From an uncultured Clostridia bacterium (GTDB taxonomy: Bacteria; Bacillota; Clostridia; TANB77; CAG-508): a stretch of 64,000 bases of DNA. Location of the stretch: positions 1 to 64,000 of the forward strand of contig CALXHF010000005.1 of assembly GCA_944388035.1 (NCBI GenBank), in the 5' to 3' direction. Below, in pieces: positions 30,210-38,992 of the stretch. The stretch's first letter is position 1. Each line of letters starts with the position of its first letter. The notes under the pieces were generated by a model. The model was not told the DNA's origin and did no database searches. It worked only from the letters and a program-made list of their open reading frames with translations. The translations under genes and the position numbers were made by a program.

Positions 30210-30221
30210 GAATAAAATAAA

Positions 30222-30263
30222 AATGGCTATAACTATTAAAAATATAATAGTTATAGCTATTTT
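30222..30263. terminator. Terminator of the rpsF operon
   Basis: The stem AATGGCTATAACTATT / AATAGTTATAGCTATT has an eight-base loop and ends in T-rich sequence. The stop of the convergent BRO-type gene lies six bases further, so it may serve both. Confidence 0.8.
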
Positions 30264-30268
30264 ATATG

Positions 30269-31135
30269 TTATTTATCTAATTTTCTATTATTTGGTGACT
30301 TTATTTTTTTTGTAGTTCTAAAATCTTTAGCATTTTCTTTTGTAACCACAGGCTTACCAAGTTGCTTTTCAATATTTTTTCTTGTTTGTCCAGCAATATT
30401 GCCTCCAGTCTTTGCATCATCTTCTAATTCATTAAAGCCTCGAGAATTATGACTTTTATGTAGTTCTGTTGTAGTAACTTCTGCAAGCGTCATTAAAGCT
30501 AATTCCATAGCAGACATATTATCTCTTAAGTTTTGCTTACTTAACCCTTTTATATTTTTATGTTGCTGAGTTGTAATATCAAATGTTCCTTTACTAATTT
30601 CATCTGTTAATATAGCATAGTCTTTAGTATCTGCACCTCTGTTTTTCCATTCGTTTGTTAAATCATTTCTAGCTCCAATTCCTTTTATTCGTGCATTTGT
30701 CCACTCTTCATTATAACCTTTTTTTAAATATGTTTGTCTAGCTCTTTCAATAGCGAGAGAAGGGTCGATAACTTCTTGTATTCTCTCTTCTGCTAACCTA
30801 GCAAACCATAATTTAAAAGGTTCTGCATTAGGAGAAGGGATAGACTGAATTAATCTAAAGATAGTTTCTCTATTAGCACAATCTGTTTTATATCTTTTTC
30901 CATCTTTTTTTGAAGGAATTTTTAGTTCGTTACAATTTGTAACGGACTCATTTCCTTCTTCTGAAAGTCTCTTTTTTAATACTCTCCAATAAGTATTAGG
31001 GTCTTTGCTGTTTGTTAATATTTCTATAATATCTGCAATAGCATAATTCCATTCTCCATTATACATTTGTCTTCTTATTTTATTATTTTCAAATAAAACC
31101 ATTTCTTTATTTTCTTTTATCTCGTTTTCAATCAT
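30269..31135 (-). CDS. BRO-family (phage antirepressor-like) protein
   Basis: The 288-aa protein has an N-terminal BRO-N domain: FENNKIRRQMYNGEWNYAIADIIEIL, then YWRVLKKRLSEEG. This fold occurs in phage and mobile-element DNA-binding regulators. The middle (TKDYAILTDEISKGTFDITTQQHKNIKG) and the C-terminal KNIEKQLGKPVVTKENAKDF match the DinD/antirepressor-like group often annotated as DNA-damage-inducible protein D. No other phage genes surround it, so it is probably a domesticated or stranded cargo gene. AGGAGG precedes the ATG. Role unknown. Confidence 0.75.
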   Translation of the reverse strand: MIENEIKENKEMVLFENNKIRRQMYNGEWNYAIADIIEILTNSKDPNTYWRVLKKRLSEEGNESVTNCNELKIPSKKDGKRYKTDCANRETIFRLIQSIPSPNAEPFKLWFARLAEERIQEVIDPSLAIERARQTYLKKGYNEEWTNARIKGIGARNDLTNEWKNRGADTKDYAILTDEISKGTFDITTQQHKNIKGLSKQNLRDNMSAMELALMTLAEVTTTELHKSHNSRGFNELEDDAKTGGNIAGQTRKNIEKQLGKPVVTKENAKDFRTTKKIKSPNNRKLDK

Positions 31136-31170
31136 TTATTTCCTCCTTTCTTAGTATATTATTTAATATT

Positions 31171-31212
31171 TGTGAACTACCCATTGTCTAAAGCCAATGG
31201 GATTGCGGTTGC
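31171..31212 (-). mobile_element. Possible solitary right end of an IS200/IS605-type element
   Basis: On the minus strand the sequence reads GCAACCGCAAT, then the hairpin CCCATTG-CAATGGG, then GTAGTTCAC. This layout resembles the right end/omega-RNA scaffold of TnpB-bearing IS605-group elements. No transposase is nearby. Identification is from remembered pattern similarity only. The rest of the ~410-base gap between 31136 and 31545 holds a promoter and no convincing gene. Confidence 0.35.
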
Positions 31213-31479
31213 CTATATTTCAATTATTATTCTGTTAATTATTATTTTAATAGCTCTTAAATTTACTTTAATTTTTATTATTGTTTCTATTTGTTTAACA
31301 GTTTTATTCTTTTTCCGAAAAACACTTTGATGTAAAATAGCCTATTAATATTTTACTTTCTTCTTTAAAAAAAATCAAGTAAGAATATAATAAAATAAAA
31401 AGAAAACAAAACTAGTTTTAAATAAGTATTAAAAATAATAAAAAAGAGACTCTTATAATAAATTTAAAATTAATAAAAA

Positions 31480-31514
31480 TATCAATTTACTTTTTAAAAT
31501 TGATATGTTATAAT
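31480..31514 (+). promoter_or_regulatory. Promoter with overlapping operator-like inverted repeat
   Basis: TTTACT at 31486 and TATAAT at 31509 are 17 bases apart. The inverted repeat TATCAATTT / AAATTGATA (31480-31505) spans the -35 and spacer and could bind a regulator. Confidence 0.5.
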
Positions 31515-31545
31515 TTTATTGTAAAAAACAGAAGAGGTGAATAAT

Positions 31546-32523
31546 TTGAATCAAATATTAAGTGTAGAACCACCACAACCAAAAAAACAAAAAGAAAAAA
31601 AGCAAAAGGTGAATAATTCATATAATTCTTATAATAGTAGTGGACCAATAGAAATAGATAAAATCGCAAGATTTTTTGCTATTGTGTTAATTGTGTTTGG
31701 AATTATAATGGTAGGAAGTGGGTCATATTCAATGTATAAAGGCTCGCAAGTAGGAAATACCCAAGTAAAACCAACAATTCATGTTGAAGAAATATCAGAA
31801 ACGCAGTTAAATTTACAAATAACACATAATTCACCATTAAGAAGGGTAACATATAATTGGAATAGTGAAGAACAAGTAGAATTGGATGCATCAGGAAAGA
31901 GAAGTGTTGAACAGACAATCGAAATACCAACAGGTGAAAATACGTTAAACATATATGCAGTAGATCAGCAAGGAAAAGAAACAAATTTATCAAGAATATA
32001 TACAAGACAAGGTGATATAGTAATAAACTTTGAAGTAGAAGGAAGTAATTTAAAAGTCACTGCAAATGGTATTAACCAATTATCATATATGACATATAGA
32101 TGGGACGAAAATGAAGAACAAAGAATAGATATAAATAATATTTCTACAGAACAATTAATAGAAATACCAATGGGACAACATACATTAACAGTATCTGTAG
32201 TAGATGTGAATAATAACACAGAAACAAAAGAACAAGAAGTAAAAGGAGTTACAAAACCAACTGTAACAATAAATAGAACAGAAAATAATTTTGTAATTAA
32301 TGCTTCAGACGAAGAAGGACTAACAAGAATAGAGGTAAGAGTAGACCAAGATGATAATCAACAATTCTTAATAGATTTAGAAAAAGTATATCCTAATGTA
32401 GAAGATAGAAAACAATTTGAATATAGCGGTTTTGCTTTACATGATGGAAGGAACACACTAGAAGTTACAGTATATAATGTAAACGGAGTAAGTGAAGAAG
32501 CAGGTGTTCTAGTAAATAAATAA
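31546..32523 (+). CDS. Membrane-anchored extracellular protein with repeated beta-sandwich domains
   Basis: The ~325-aa protein has a Lys/Gln-rich cytoplasmic N-terminus and one transmembrane segment (FFAIVLIVFGIIMVGSGS). Three related repeats follow, with patterns such as MTYRWDENEEQRIDINN and IEIPMGQHTLTVSVVDVNNN, resembling bacterial Ig-like or PKD-type folds. It is probably an envelope protein exposed outside the cell. I favour the TTG at 31546 after AGAGGTG; GTG at 31537 is an alternative. No catalytic motif is visible. Function unknown. Confidence 0.65.
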   Translation: MNQILSVEPPQPKKQKEKKQKVNNSYNSYNSSGPIEIDKIARFFAIVLIVFGIIMVGSGSYSMYKGSQVGNTQVKPTIHVEEISETQLNLQITHNSPLRRVTYNWNSEEQVELDASGKRSVEQTIEIPTGENTLNIYAVDQQGKETNLSRIYTRQGDIVINFEVEGSNLKVTANGINQLSYMTYRWDENEEQRIDINNISTEQLIEIPMGQHTLTVSVVDVNNNTETKEQEVKGVTKPTVTINRTENNFVINASDEEGLTRIEVRVDQDDNQQFLIDLEKVYPNVEDRKQFEYSGFALHDGRNTLEVTVYNVNGVSEEAGVLVNK

Positions 32524-32527
32524 TAAA

Positions 32528-32555
32528 AAGCCTCCTGAATAGGAGGCTTAAAAAA
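32528..32555 (+). terminator. Intrinsic terminator before the CmpB-like gene
   Basis: The perfect stem AAGCCTCCT / AGGAGGCTT has a four-base loop. It is followed by AAAAAA rather than a T-run on the plus strand, so it may work mainly as an RNA stop/protective hairpin or on the opposite strand. The ribosome binding site GGAAG follows directly. Confidence 0.5.
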
Positions 32556-32564
32556 GGAAGAAAG

Positions 32565-33392
32565 ATGGAGAATCAAATATACAATTTTTTAACATATTTC
32601 ATAATCTATTCATTTTTAGGATGGCTTATGGAATCAATTTTCAGGTCAATAATAGAAAAGAAAATAATAAATACAGGATTCCTAAAAGGACCAATGTGCC
32701 CAATATATGGAATTGGTGCATTTATAATGGCAACTGCATTGAAAAGCTTAGAAAATAATATTATATTACTGTTTATAGTATCAATGTTTGTATTGACACT
32801 TTGGGAATATATAGTAGGAGTGTTATTAGAAAAAATATTTCATACAAAATATTGGGACTATTCTGACCATAAAATAAATTTCCAAGGGAGAATTTGTTTA
32901 TCAAATTCTATTTATTGGGGAATTTTAGGTGTTGCTTTTGTTAAATTTATACATCCATTTATGATAAGCATTGTATCAAAAATAGATATAACTATAATTT
33001 ATGTAGTAATAAGTATTGCAACTATTATTTTTATAATAGATGCAATTATAAGTATTGTAAAAGTTAGAAATATCAAACAAGCATTAGAAAAAGTAGAAGA
33101 ATTAAACAATCAAATAAAAGAAAAATTAAAAGAAATAAAAAAGATTACAGATATGGAGAAAAATGCTGAAAAGATAGATGTTAAAGAAAATATACAAAAA
33201 CTGATTGAACAATTAAATAAGAAAAAAGAAAGAATTACAACGCATTTATATAAAAATGTATATAGATTAAAAAAGGCCTTCCCAGCTATTGATACTAAAG
33301 AAATAAGAGAAATTCTAAATAAAAAAATAGAATTTCCTAAAAATAAGAAAGTTAAAGTAGATAAAAAAAGAGAGAGAAAAAAGGAAAGTTAA
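32565..33392 (+). CDS. Putative ABC-transporter type IV membrane protein (CmpB-like)
   Basis: The 275-aa protein belongs to a Firmicutes family annotated as putative ABC-transporter type IV. Its conserved N-terminal half includes YSFLGWLMESIFRS, GFLKGPMCPIYGIGA and YWDYSDHKINFQGRICL. About five membrane segments lie in residues 5-170. The C-terminal third is a Lys/Glu-rich coiled coil. No ATPase partner is adjacent, so a transport role is by family name only. Confidence 0.75.
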   Translation: MENQIYNFLTYFIIYSFLGWLMESIFRSIIEKKIINTGFLKGPMCPIYGIGAFIMATALKSLENNIILLFIVSMFVLTLWEYIVGVLLEKIFHTKYWDYSDHKINFQGRICLSNSIYWGILGVAFVKFIHPFMISIVSKIDITIIYVVISIATIIFIIDAIISIVKVRNIKQALEKVEELNNQIKEKLKEIKKITDMEKNAEKIDVKENIQKLIEQLNKKKERITTHLYKNVYRLKKAFPAIDTKEIREILNKKIEFPKNKKVKVDKKRERKKES

Positions 33393-33445
33393 TTAATAAA
33401 AAATAAAAAATATAAGAAAAAAGATAAATAAAAAACAAAAAATAC

Positions 33446-33475
33446 TTGAAAAATATATACACGTTTGTATATAAT
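33446..33475 (+). promoter_or_regulatory. Promoter for the REC-GGDEF gene
   Basis: TTGAAA at 33446 and TATAAT at 33470 are separated by 18 bases. The gene starts 28 bases downstream. Confidence 0.65.
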
Positions 33476-33503
33476 TATTTTAACAAAATAAAAGGAGAAA
33501 AAA

Positions 33504-34427
33504 ATGGTACAAGAAATTTATATAATTGATGATGATGATTCTTCAATTGTAATATTTAGAGAATTGTTTAAAAATGACCCAGAATATAAATTTATTAGTG
33601 TAAAAACAGCACAAATAGATATTGCTTTAAAAAATATACCAGCATTAATTGTTATAAATGAAGATGCAATTGATAGAGATGTAATAGATTTATGTAGAAA
33701 AATTAGAAAAGATGAAGATAACTATATAACACCAGTAATTGTAGTATCATCAAAAGGTTCAAGAGAGCATAGAGTAAGAATTTTAAGAGAGTCAGTTGAA
33801 TATTTTATTAAAAAACCAGTAGATGAAGAATATCTCTATTATACAGTTAAAAATTTAAATAGATTACTTGCAAGCAACAGAGTAGTAAGTCCATTAACAG
33901 GGCTTCCTGGTAATGTACAAATACACGCAGAATTAAAGAAGAGATTGGAAAGAAAAGAACCTTTCTCAGTATTATATTTAGACTTAGATAATTTTAAAGC
34001 TTATAATGATGTATATGGTTTCTTAAAAGGAGACCAAATAATAGAGTTTACAGCAGATACAATAATTTCTTCAGTACATAGTGATGAAATCGAAAATACA
34101 TTTGTAGGACATATTGGGGGCGATGATTTTGTAGCAATTGTACCTGGTACAAATTGTGAAAAATTATGTCAAAATATAATTTCACATTTTGATAATAATG
34201 TGGGTAAATATTTTACAGACGAGGATTTAGAAAAAGGGTATATAGAAGTAGCAAATAGAAAGGGAATAATAGAACAATTTCCGTTGACATCTTTATCTGT
34301 AGGTGTTGTTGTTGCAGATGTTGGAAGATTCCATAATATATTAGAAATAGGAGAAGTAGGAGCACAAGTAAAACACGCAGCTAAATCTGTTATGGGAAGT
34401 AGTTATGCAATTGATAAAAGAAGATAA
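33504..34427 (+). CDS. Receiver-GGDEF domain protein (diguanylate cyclase-like)
   Basis: The 307-aa protein has an N-terminal receiver-like domain (EIYIIDDDDSSIVIF, and the conserved Lys in FIKKPVDEEYL). At the phosphoacceptor position it reads LIVINEDAID, with Asn where the Asp is usually found, so phosphorylation is doubtful. The C-terminal GGDEF domain has SPLTGLPGN and LYLDLDNFKAYNDVYGFLKGDQ. The signature is GHIGGDDFVAI, that is GGDDF rather than GGDEF. It may make or bind cyclic-di-GMP or be a degenerate sensor. AGGAG precedes the ATG. Confidence 0.75.
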   Translation: MVQEIYIIDDDDSSIVIFRELFKNDPEYKFISVKTAQIDIALKNIPALIVINEDAIDRDVIDLCRKIRKDEDNYITPVIVVSSKGSREHRVRILRESVEYFIKKPVDEEYLYYTVKNLNRLLASNRVVSPLTGLPGNVQIHAELKKRLERKEPFSVLYLDLDNFKAYNDVYGFLKGDQIIEFTADTIISSVHSDEIENTFVGHIGGDDFVAIVPGTNCEKLCQNIISHFDNNVGKYFTDEDLEKGYIEVANRKGIIEQFPLTSLSVGVVVADVGRFHNILEIGEVGAQVKHAAKSVMGSSYAIDKRR

Positions 34428-34443
34428 TTAAAATAATAAAATA

Positions 34444-34478
34444 AAGGTTTTAGTTTTTTACTAAAATCTTATTTTTTT
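34444..34478 (+). terminator. Intrinsic terminator after the GGDEF gene
   Basis: The stem AAGGTTTTAG / CTAAAATCTT has one G-T pair and is followed by seven Ts. Confidence 0.75.
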
Positions 34479-34537
34479 GTTCTAAAAAATAAATAACCTT
34501 CATAAACTATTACAAGAAAAAAGTTTAGGAGGTATTT

Positions 34538-35590
34538 ATGGACAAGAATAGTTTATTAGATGATGTTGAGGAACTAACCTTATATACAGGAACCTATGGA
34601 AGAAAAAGGTGTACATGTTCTTGTATTGGTTGTACACAGGAAAGCTACGGTAAAAAACACAAAGATTACCAAGGTAATATAACACAAATAAAAACTATAA
34701 TAGAAAAATTACCAAATTTGAAAAATGCATATATATTAGGAAACCCAGATGTATCTGTCGATACTAAGTTTTGTAATGAAGCTGCAAAAGAATTTATAAA
34801 AAGTGGGAAAAAAGTAATGTTTTCAACATCAGGATATAATGGAGAAAAGGTTATAAAAATATTAACAGAAGGAATAGATGCTAAAGATATAAATTATATA
34901 AGTTACAGTGTTGATACAATCAATAATGAAAAATTACAATATTTAAAAGGAACAAAAAATATAAACTTAGATGAGATAAATGAAGCAATAAAATATTGTT
35001 TGGATAAAAATATAATTGTTAAAATTCAGCCAACTGTATGGCAAATTAACCAAGATGATTATAAAGATATTATTAATTATTATTCAAAATTAGGAATAAA
35101 ATGGTTTACATTTCACGCAGGTAGTTTTGAAAGTTTACAAGGAAGAGACATTAAATTAGAACACGTAACACCAAAGAAATGGGTTGAAATTGTTAATGAT
35201 ATAAATAAATTAGCAATCAGAAATGATTTAAAAATTAAAATACCTAAAATATTTTTGGATAATAAAGAATATGATGTTTATAAAAAAGAAAATAAAGTTT
35301 ACTGTCAAAATGGTGGAAAGGGTATACAAATATGGATGCAAGAAGATGGATTAAAAGCTACATTTTGTCCTGTTCTATCAGAAATAGTACCTAGTTTTAC
35401 ATTTGATTTGGAAAAAGAAGAACCAAAAATATTAAATAGTGAAAACAATAATTGTTTAGCTTGTAGTAAATGCTTAGATAGTAAAGTTAAAAATTTGTCT
35501 ATTGGAAAAAAGGGAAAAGAGTTTTTAATTGATAAAGAATTATTACATAATGTTTGTAGATATTATTCTAGTAAAGTAAAATATGGTTAG
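34538..35590 (+). CDS. Radical SAM superfamily protein
   Basis: The 350-aa protein has an N-terminal CTCSCIGC segment, which fits CxxxCxxC, the radical SAM cluster motif. TIM-barrel features follow (KKVMFSTSGYNGEKV, NYISYSVDTINNEKL, IIVKIQPTVWQINQDDY). The C-terminal part has further cysteines (YCQNGG, TFCPVL, CLACSKCLD, NVCRYY), suggesting a SPASM/twitch-like auxiliary cluster domain. Such proteins often modify peptides or other enzymes. No small precursor peptide is visible next door; the downstream gene is a Rel homologue. Substrate unknown. Confidence 0.75.
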   Translation: MDKNSLLDDVEELTLYTGTYGRKRCTCSCIGCTQESYGKKHKDYQGNITQIKTIIEKLPNLKNAYILGNPDVSVDTKFCNEAAKEFIKSGKKVMFSTSGYNGEKVIKILTEGIDAKDINYISYSVDTINNEKLQYLKGTKNINLDEINEAIKYCLDKNIIVKIQPTVWQINQDDYKDIINYYSKLGIKWFTFHAGSFESLQGRDIKLEHVTPKKWVEIVNDINKLAIRNDLKIKIPKIFLDNKEYDVYKKENKVYCQNGGKGIQIWMQEDGLKATFCPVLSEIVPSFTFDLEKEEPKILNSENNNCLACSKCLDSKVKNLSIGKKGKEFLIDKELLHNVCRYYSSKVKYG

Positions 35591-35603
35591 GAGAAAGTAT
35601 TGT

Positions 35604-37301
35604 ATGGATAATACTAAAGATATAAATCTTAGAGATATAATCTATATTTCTAAGATAAAAAATAGAAATATAAATAAAAATAAAATAATAAAAGCATATA
35701 AATATGCAGAAGAAAAACATAAAGACCAAAAAAGAAAATCTGGTCAGCCATATATTATTCATCCTTTAAATGTAGCATATATATTAGCAAAACTAGGTTT
35801 AGATACAGAAACTATATGTGCTGCACTTCTTCACGACGTGGTTGAAGATACAGATAGTACATATAACGATATTAAAGAATTGTTTGGAACTGATATTGCA
35901 AATATAGTTGAAGGTGTAACTAAACTTAGTATTTTATTTAAAACAACTGAGAAAACTAAAGCTGAAAATTACAAGAAAATGTTTATTGCTATGGAAAAAG
36001 ATATTAGAGTTATTATTTTAAAATTAGCAGATAGATTGCACAATATAATGACTTTAGAACATCTAAAAAGGGATAGACAGATTGCAATTAGCAAAGAAAC
36101 AATTGAATTATATGCTCCTATTGCTAATAAACTTGGTATGTATGATATGAAAGTTAAATTAGAAGATGGAGCTTTTAAATATTTATATCCAGAAGATTAT
36201 ATAAATATAAAAGATAGGGTAAATAAAAAAATAACTAACAATGATGAATTACTAAAGAAAACCAAATATAAAATAGAAATTGAACTAAAAAAACAAAGAA
36301 TTTACCAAAATGTAGTAATAGACACTAAAAGTTTATATTGTGTTTATAAAAATATAACTGAAAATGATATTAATTTTGATGAAATTAAAGACTTATTTCG
36401 AATAAAAATAATTACAAATAGAAAACAAGAGTGTTATAAAATACTTGGGATTATAAATAAGATGTATTTTTTCTTACCAGGTAGTTTTAAGGATTTTATT
36501 GCAACTCCTAAAAATAATAAATACCAAGCAATTGAAGAAATTGTGATTGGTGAAAATGGTATTATTTTCGAATTAGAAATTTGTACTTTTATTATGGATA
36601 AAATAGATAAATATGGAATAACAGCTTATTTTCCATATTTTAATTATTATGGAGAAAAGGAAGATAAAATTAATTTTAAAGAAAATTTATCTGGCATTTA
36701 TGATAGCTTAGAACTAGAAAAAATTATAGAAAATCCAAAAGGTTTTCTTAAAACTCTAAAAGATGAAATTTTGGATGATGAGATATATGTGTTTACTCCT
36801 AAAGGTGATATAAAAGTTTTACCTAAAGACTCGACTGCTATTGATTTTGCTTATTCTATTCATACAAATATTGGTAACCATATAAATAGGTGTATAGTAA
36901 ATAGCATTTCTATGCCTTTTATTACTAAGTTGAAAACTGGTAATATTGTTGAAATAGAAACAGGAGATAAAGAAACTAATTTCCAAGAAGAGTGGTTAAA
37001 AGAAGTTAAGACTGCAAAAGCGAAGACTAATATTATGAAAATTTTAAATAAAAATAAAGATAAAAATATTAGAACAAAAACTTTTAAAATAGTTGCTAAA
37101 GACAGAGACAATCTTGCTTTAGATATTACCAATGTCTTTTCAAAAAATAAGGTTAATATAGAAAACTTAGAAGCAGAAGTTGATAAAGAAAAAGCATATA
37201 TTAAGGTAATTGCTCAAATAAAACCTAGAGATTGCTTACTTAATATTTTGAATAGTTTAGATAATTTAAATAGTATTGAAAAAGCTTATGTGGAGAAATG
37301 A
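35604..37301 (+). CDS. RelA/SpoT homologue with degenerate synthetase domain
   Basis: Rel enzymes make and degrade (p)ppGpp. The N-terminal HD hydrolase domain is well preserved: SGQPYIIHPLNVAYILA, AALLHDVVEDTD and ILKLADRLHNIMTL. The synthetase domain is badly altered. NKYQAIEEIV stands in place of the usual GYQSLHTTV, and FELEICTFIMDKIDKYGITAYF in place of the EVQIRT..MH..AEYGIAAHW type motif. TGS (VFTPKGDIKVLPKDSTAIDFAY) and C-terminal ACT domains remain. At ~565 aa it is much shorter than a full Rel (~730). I infer a (p)ppGpp hydrolase without synthesis. ATG 35604 follows AGGAG; ATG 35583 is an alternative. Confidence 0.82.
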   Translation: MDNTKDINLRDIIYISKIKNRNINKNKIIKAYKYAEEKHKDQKRKSGQPYIIHPLNVAYILAKLGLDTETICAALLHDVVEDTDSTYNDIKELFGTDIANIVEGVTKLSILFKTTEKTKAENYKKMFIAMEKDIRVIILKLADRLHNIMTLEHLKRDRQIAISKETIELYAPIANKLGMYDMKVKLEDGAFKYLYPEDYINIKDRVNKKITNNDELLKKTKYKIEIELKKQRIYQNVVIDTKSLYCVYKNITENDINFDEIKDLFRIKIITNRKQECYKILGIINKMYFFLPGSFKDFIATPKNNKYQAIEEIVIGENGIIFELEICTFIMDKIDKYGITAYFPYFNYYGEKEDKINFKENLSGIYDSLELEKIIENPKGFLKTLKDEILDDEIYVFTPKGDIKVLPKDSTAIDFAYSIHTNIGNHINRCIVNSISMPFITKLKTGNIVEIETGDKETNFQEEWLKEVKTAKAKTNIMKILNKNKDKNIRTKTFKIVAKDRDNLALDITNVFSKNKVNIENLEAEVDKEKAYIKVIAQIKPRDCLLNILNSLDNLNSIEKAYVEK

Positions 37302-37428
37302 AGGGAAGAAAAAATAAAAAATGAAAAAGAAAAAGAATAAAAAAGAAAAAGAATAAAAAAGAAAACTAAAATATAACAAAAAACAAAGAAAATATAGTAT
37401 AATAAAGAAAAAATAAAAGGAGATGTAA

Positions 37429-38466
37429 ATGCCACATTATAATAGATATAAAAGTACATATACAAAAAGACATATAGAAGAAAAGAAAAAAGCAAAAACA
37501 AATACAATAAATCAATATGAAGATTTTATTATAAAAAGTACTAATGAAAGTACAGGAATAGTTATAGAAACAAAATATAATGAAGCTATTATACTTTTTG
37601 ATAATGAGTTAATAAAGGCACATTTAAGAAAAGAAATAAATGTACCTTGTAATAAAATTATATTTCCAGGTGATGTAGTAACAATAAAACAAAACAAGTT
37701 AAAAGAATATTATATAGAAAATCTTATAGAAAGAAAAAATTTGTTATCAAGAATTAAAAAAGATAGTACAAAAAAAGATGATATTGGTATTAAAAATAAT
37801 ATTGCTGCAAATATTGATATAGCAGTAATTGTTGTATCTGCAAAAGAGCCACCTTTACATCAAAAATTAATAGATAGATATTTATTAATTTTACAAGAAA
37901 ATAATATGGATTTTGTAATATGTTTAAATAAAGCTGATTTGAAGACAAATGAAGATGAAAAAATATTAGATATATATAGAAAAATAAAAATTCCAGTAAT
38001 AGAAACATCAACTGTAGATTGTACAGGAATAGAGAAACTTAAAGATATTTTAAGAGGGAAACAAGCTATTTTTCTTGGTCATAGTGGTGTTGGTAAGTCA
38101 TCACTAACTAATTTGTTAATTGGGACAGAGAAAATAAAAACTTCACATACAAGTAAAAAAAGTTTAAAAGGAAGACATACAACAACATCTTCTAGATATT
38201 ATATATGGGATAAAAACTCATCAATTATTGATACTCCAGGGATAAGGAGTTTAGATGTTTCAAATTTTAATAAAAACGAAATAAAAGAATATTTCCAAGA
38301 ATTTAAAAGTCTAGAAGGAAATTGTAAGTATTCTAATTGTTTACATTATAAAGAAAAAATAGAAGATTGTATAGTAAAACAAGCTCTGGAAAAAGGTATT
38401 ATTAGTAAAGATAGATATTATAGTTATATTAGAATTTTAGAAGATATAATAAAAGATGAAAAGTAG
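37429..38466 (+). CDS. rsgA: Ribosome small subunit GTPase RsgA
   Basis: RsgA is a circularly permuted GTPase that helps mature the 30S subunit. The G-motifs appear in permuted order: CLNKADL (G4), GHSGVGKSSLTN (G1), TTTSS (G2) and IDTPGIR (G3). The N-terminal OB domain precedes them. The C-terminal zinc motif is GNCKYSNCLHYKEKIEDC. The 345-aa length is a little above average because of a basic N-terminal extension (YKSTYTKRHIEEKKKAK). AAGGAG precedes the ATG. Confidence 0.92.
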   Translation: MPHYNRYKSTYTKRHIEEKKKAKTNTINQYEDFIIKSTNESTGIVIETKYNEAIILFDNELIKAHLRKEINVPCNKIIFPGDVVTIKQNKLKEYYIENLIERKNLLSRIKKDSTKKDDIGIKNNIAANIDIAVIVVSAKEPPLHQKLIDRYLLILQENNMDFVICLNKADLKTNEDEKILDIYRKIKIPVIETSTVDCTGIEKLKDILRGKQAIFLGHSGVGKSSLTNLLIGTEKIKTSHTSKKSLKGRHTTTSSRYYIWDKNSSIIDTPGIRSLDVSNFNKNEIKEYFQEFKSLEGNCKYSNCLHYKEKIEDCIVKQALEKGIISKDRYYSYIRILEDIIKDEK

Positions 38467-38474
38467 GTGGTTTT

Positions 38475-38939
38475 ATGGAAAAATGTATTAATATTATTTG
38501 TTCTGCTTGTGCTAAAAAGGAAGATAAAATTTTAATGGTACAGGAAAATAAAAAAGAAGTAAAAAATTTATGGGACTTACCAGGTGGAAAATTAAAAATA
38601 GATGAAGATATAAAAGAAGCGGTAATAAGAGAAATTATGGAAGAGACTGGTTTTAAAATAAATGTAAATAGTATTTTACTTATACAAAATTACGTTACAA
38701 ATAAAGGAGTTTTATTAATTATTTATTTTAATGGCGTTTTAGAAGATGAAAAACAATTAGATTATAGGGAAAATGAAATTAAAAATGTTAAATGATTTAC
38801 AATAGAAGAGATGGAAAATTTGCCAAAAGAGAGTATAAGAGGTGGAGATGGTTTTGAGAATATTATTTATAATATAAAAAATAATATTGGTTATCCACTA
38901 GAGATTTTAGATATTCATAATTATATTAAGAAATTATAA
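38475..38939 (+). CDS. NUDIX hydrolase with in-frame TGA
   Basis: The first 106 residues form a NUDIX domain: the box starts GGKLKIDEDIKEAVIREIMEE and continues TGFKI. The frame then meets TGA at 38793, reading EIKNVK-stop-FTIEEMENLPKES. The reading frame continues to TAA at 38937 and would give 154 aa, the normal length. Relatives typically have Trp in VKWFT at this place, so TGG-to-TGA is likely. It may be a nonsense pseudogene, a read-through event or UGA read as Trp. UGA ends at least six other genes here, which argues against general reassignment. Confidence 0.65.
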
Positions 38940-38992
38940 AATATGAATTAAAACAAACCTATAAACATATACATATATAAAGAGGTATGTAT

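Noticed and set aside
31177..31332. A small hydrophobic peptide in the 31.2-kb gap
   Set aside because: The frame runs to TGA near 31330 but has no convincing start or ribosome binding site and overlaps the hairpin element.
38793..38795. General reassignment of TGA to Trp
   Set aside because: At least six genes (ends near 10526, 12480, 14338, 28671, 37301, 49019) terminate at TGA at the expected family length, and Trp is routinely TGG.
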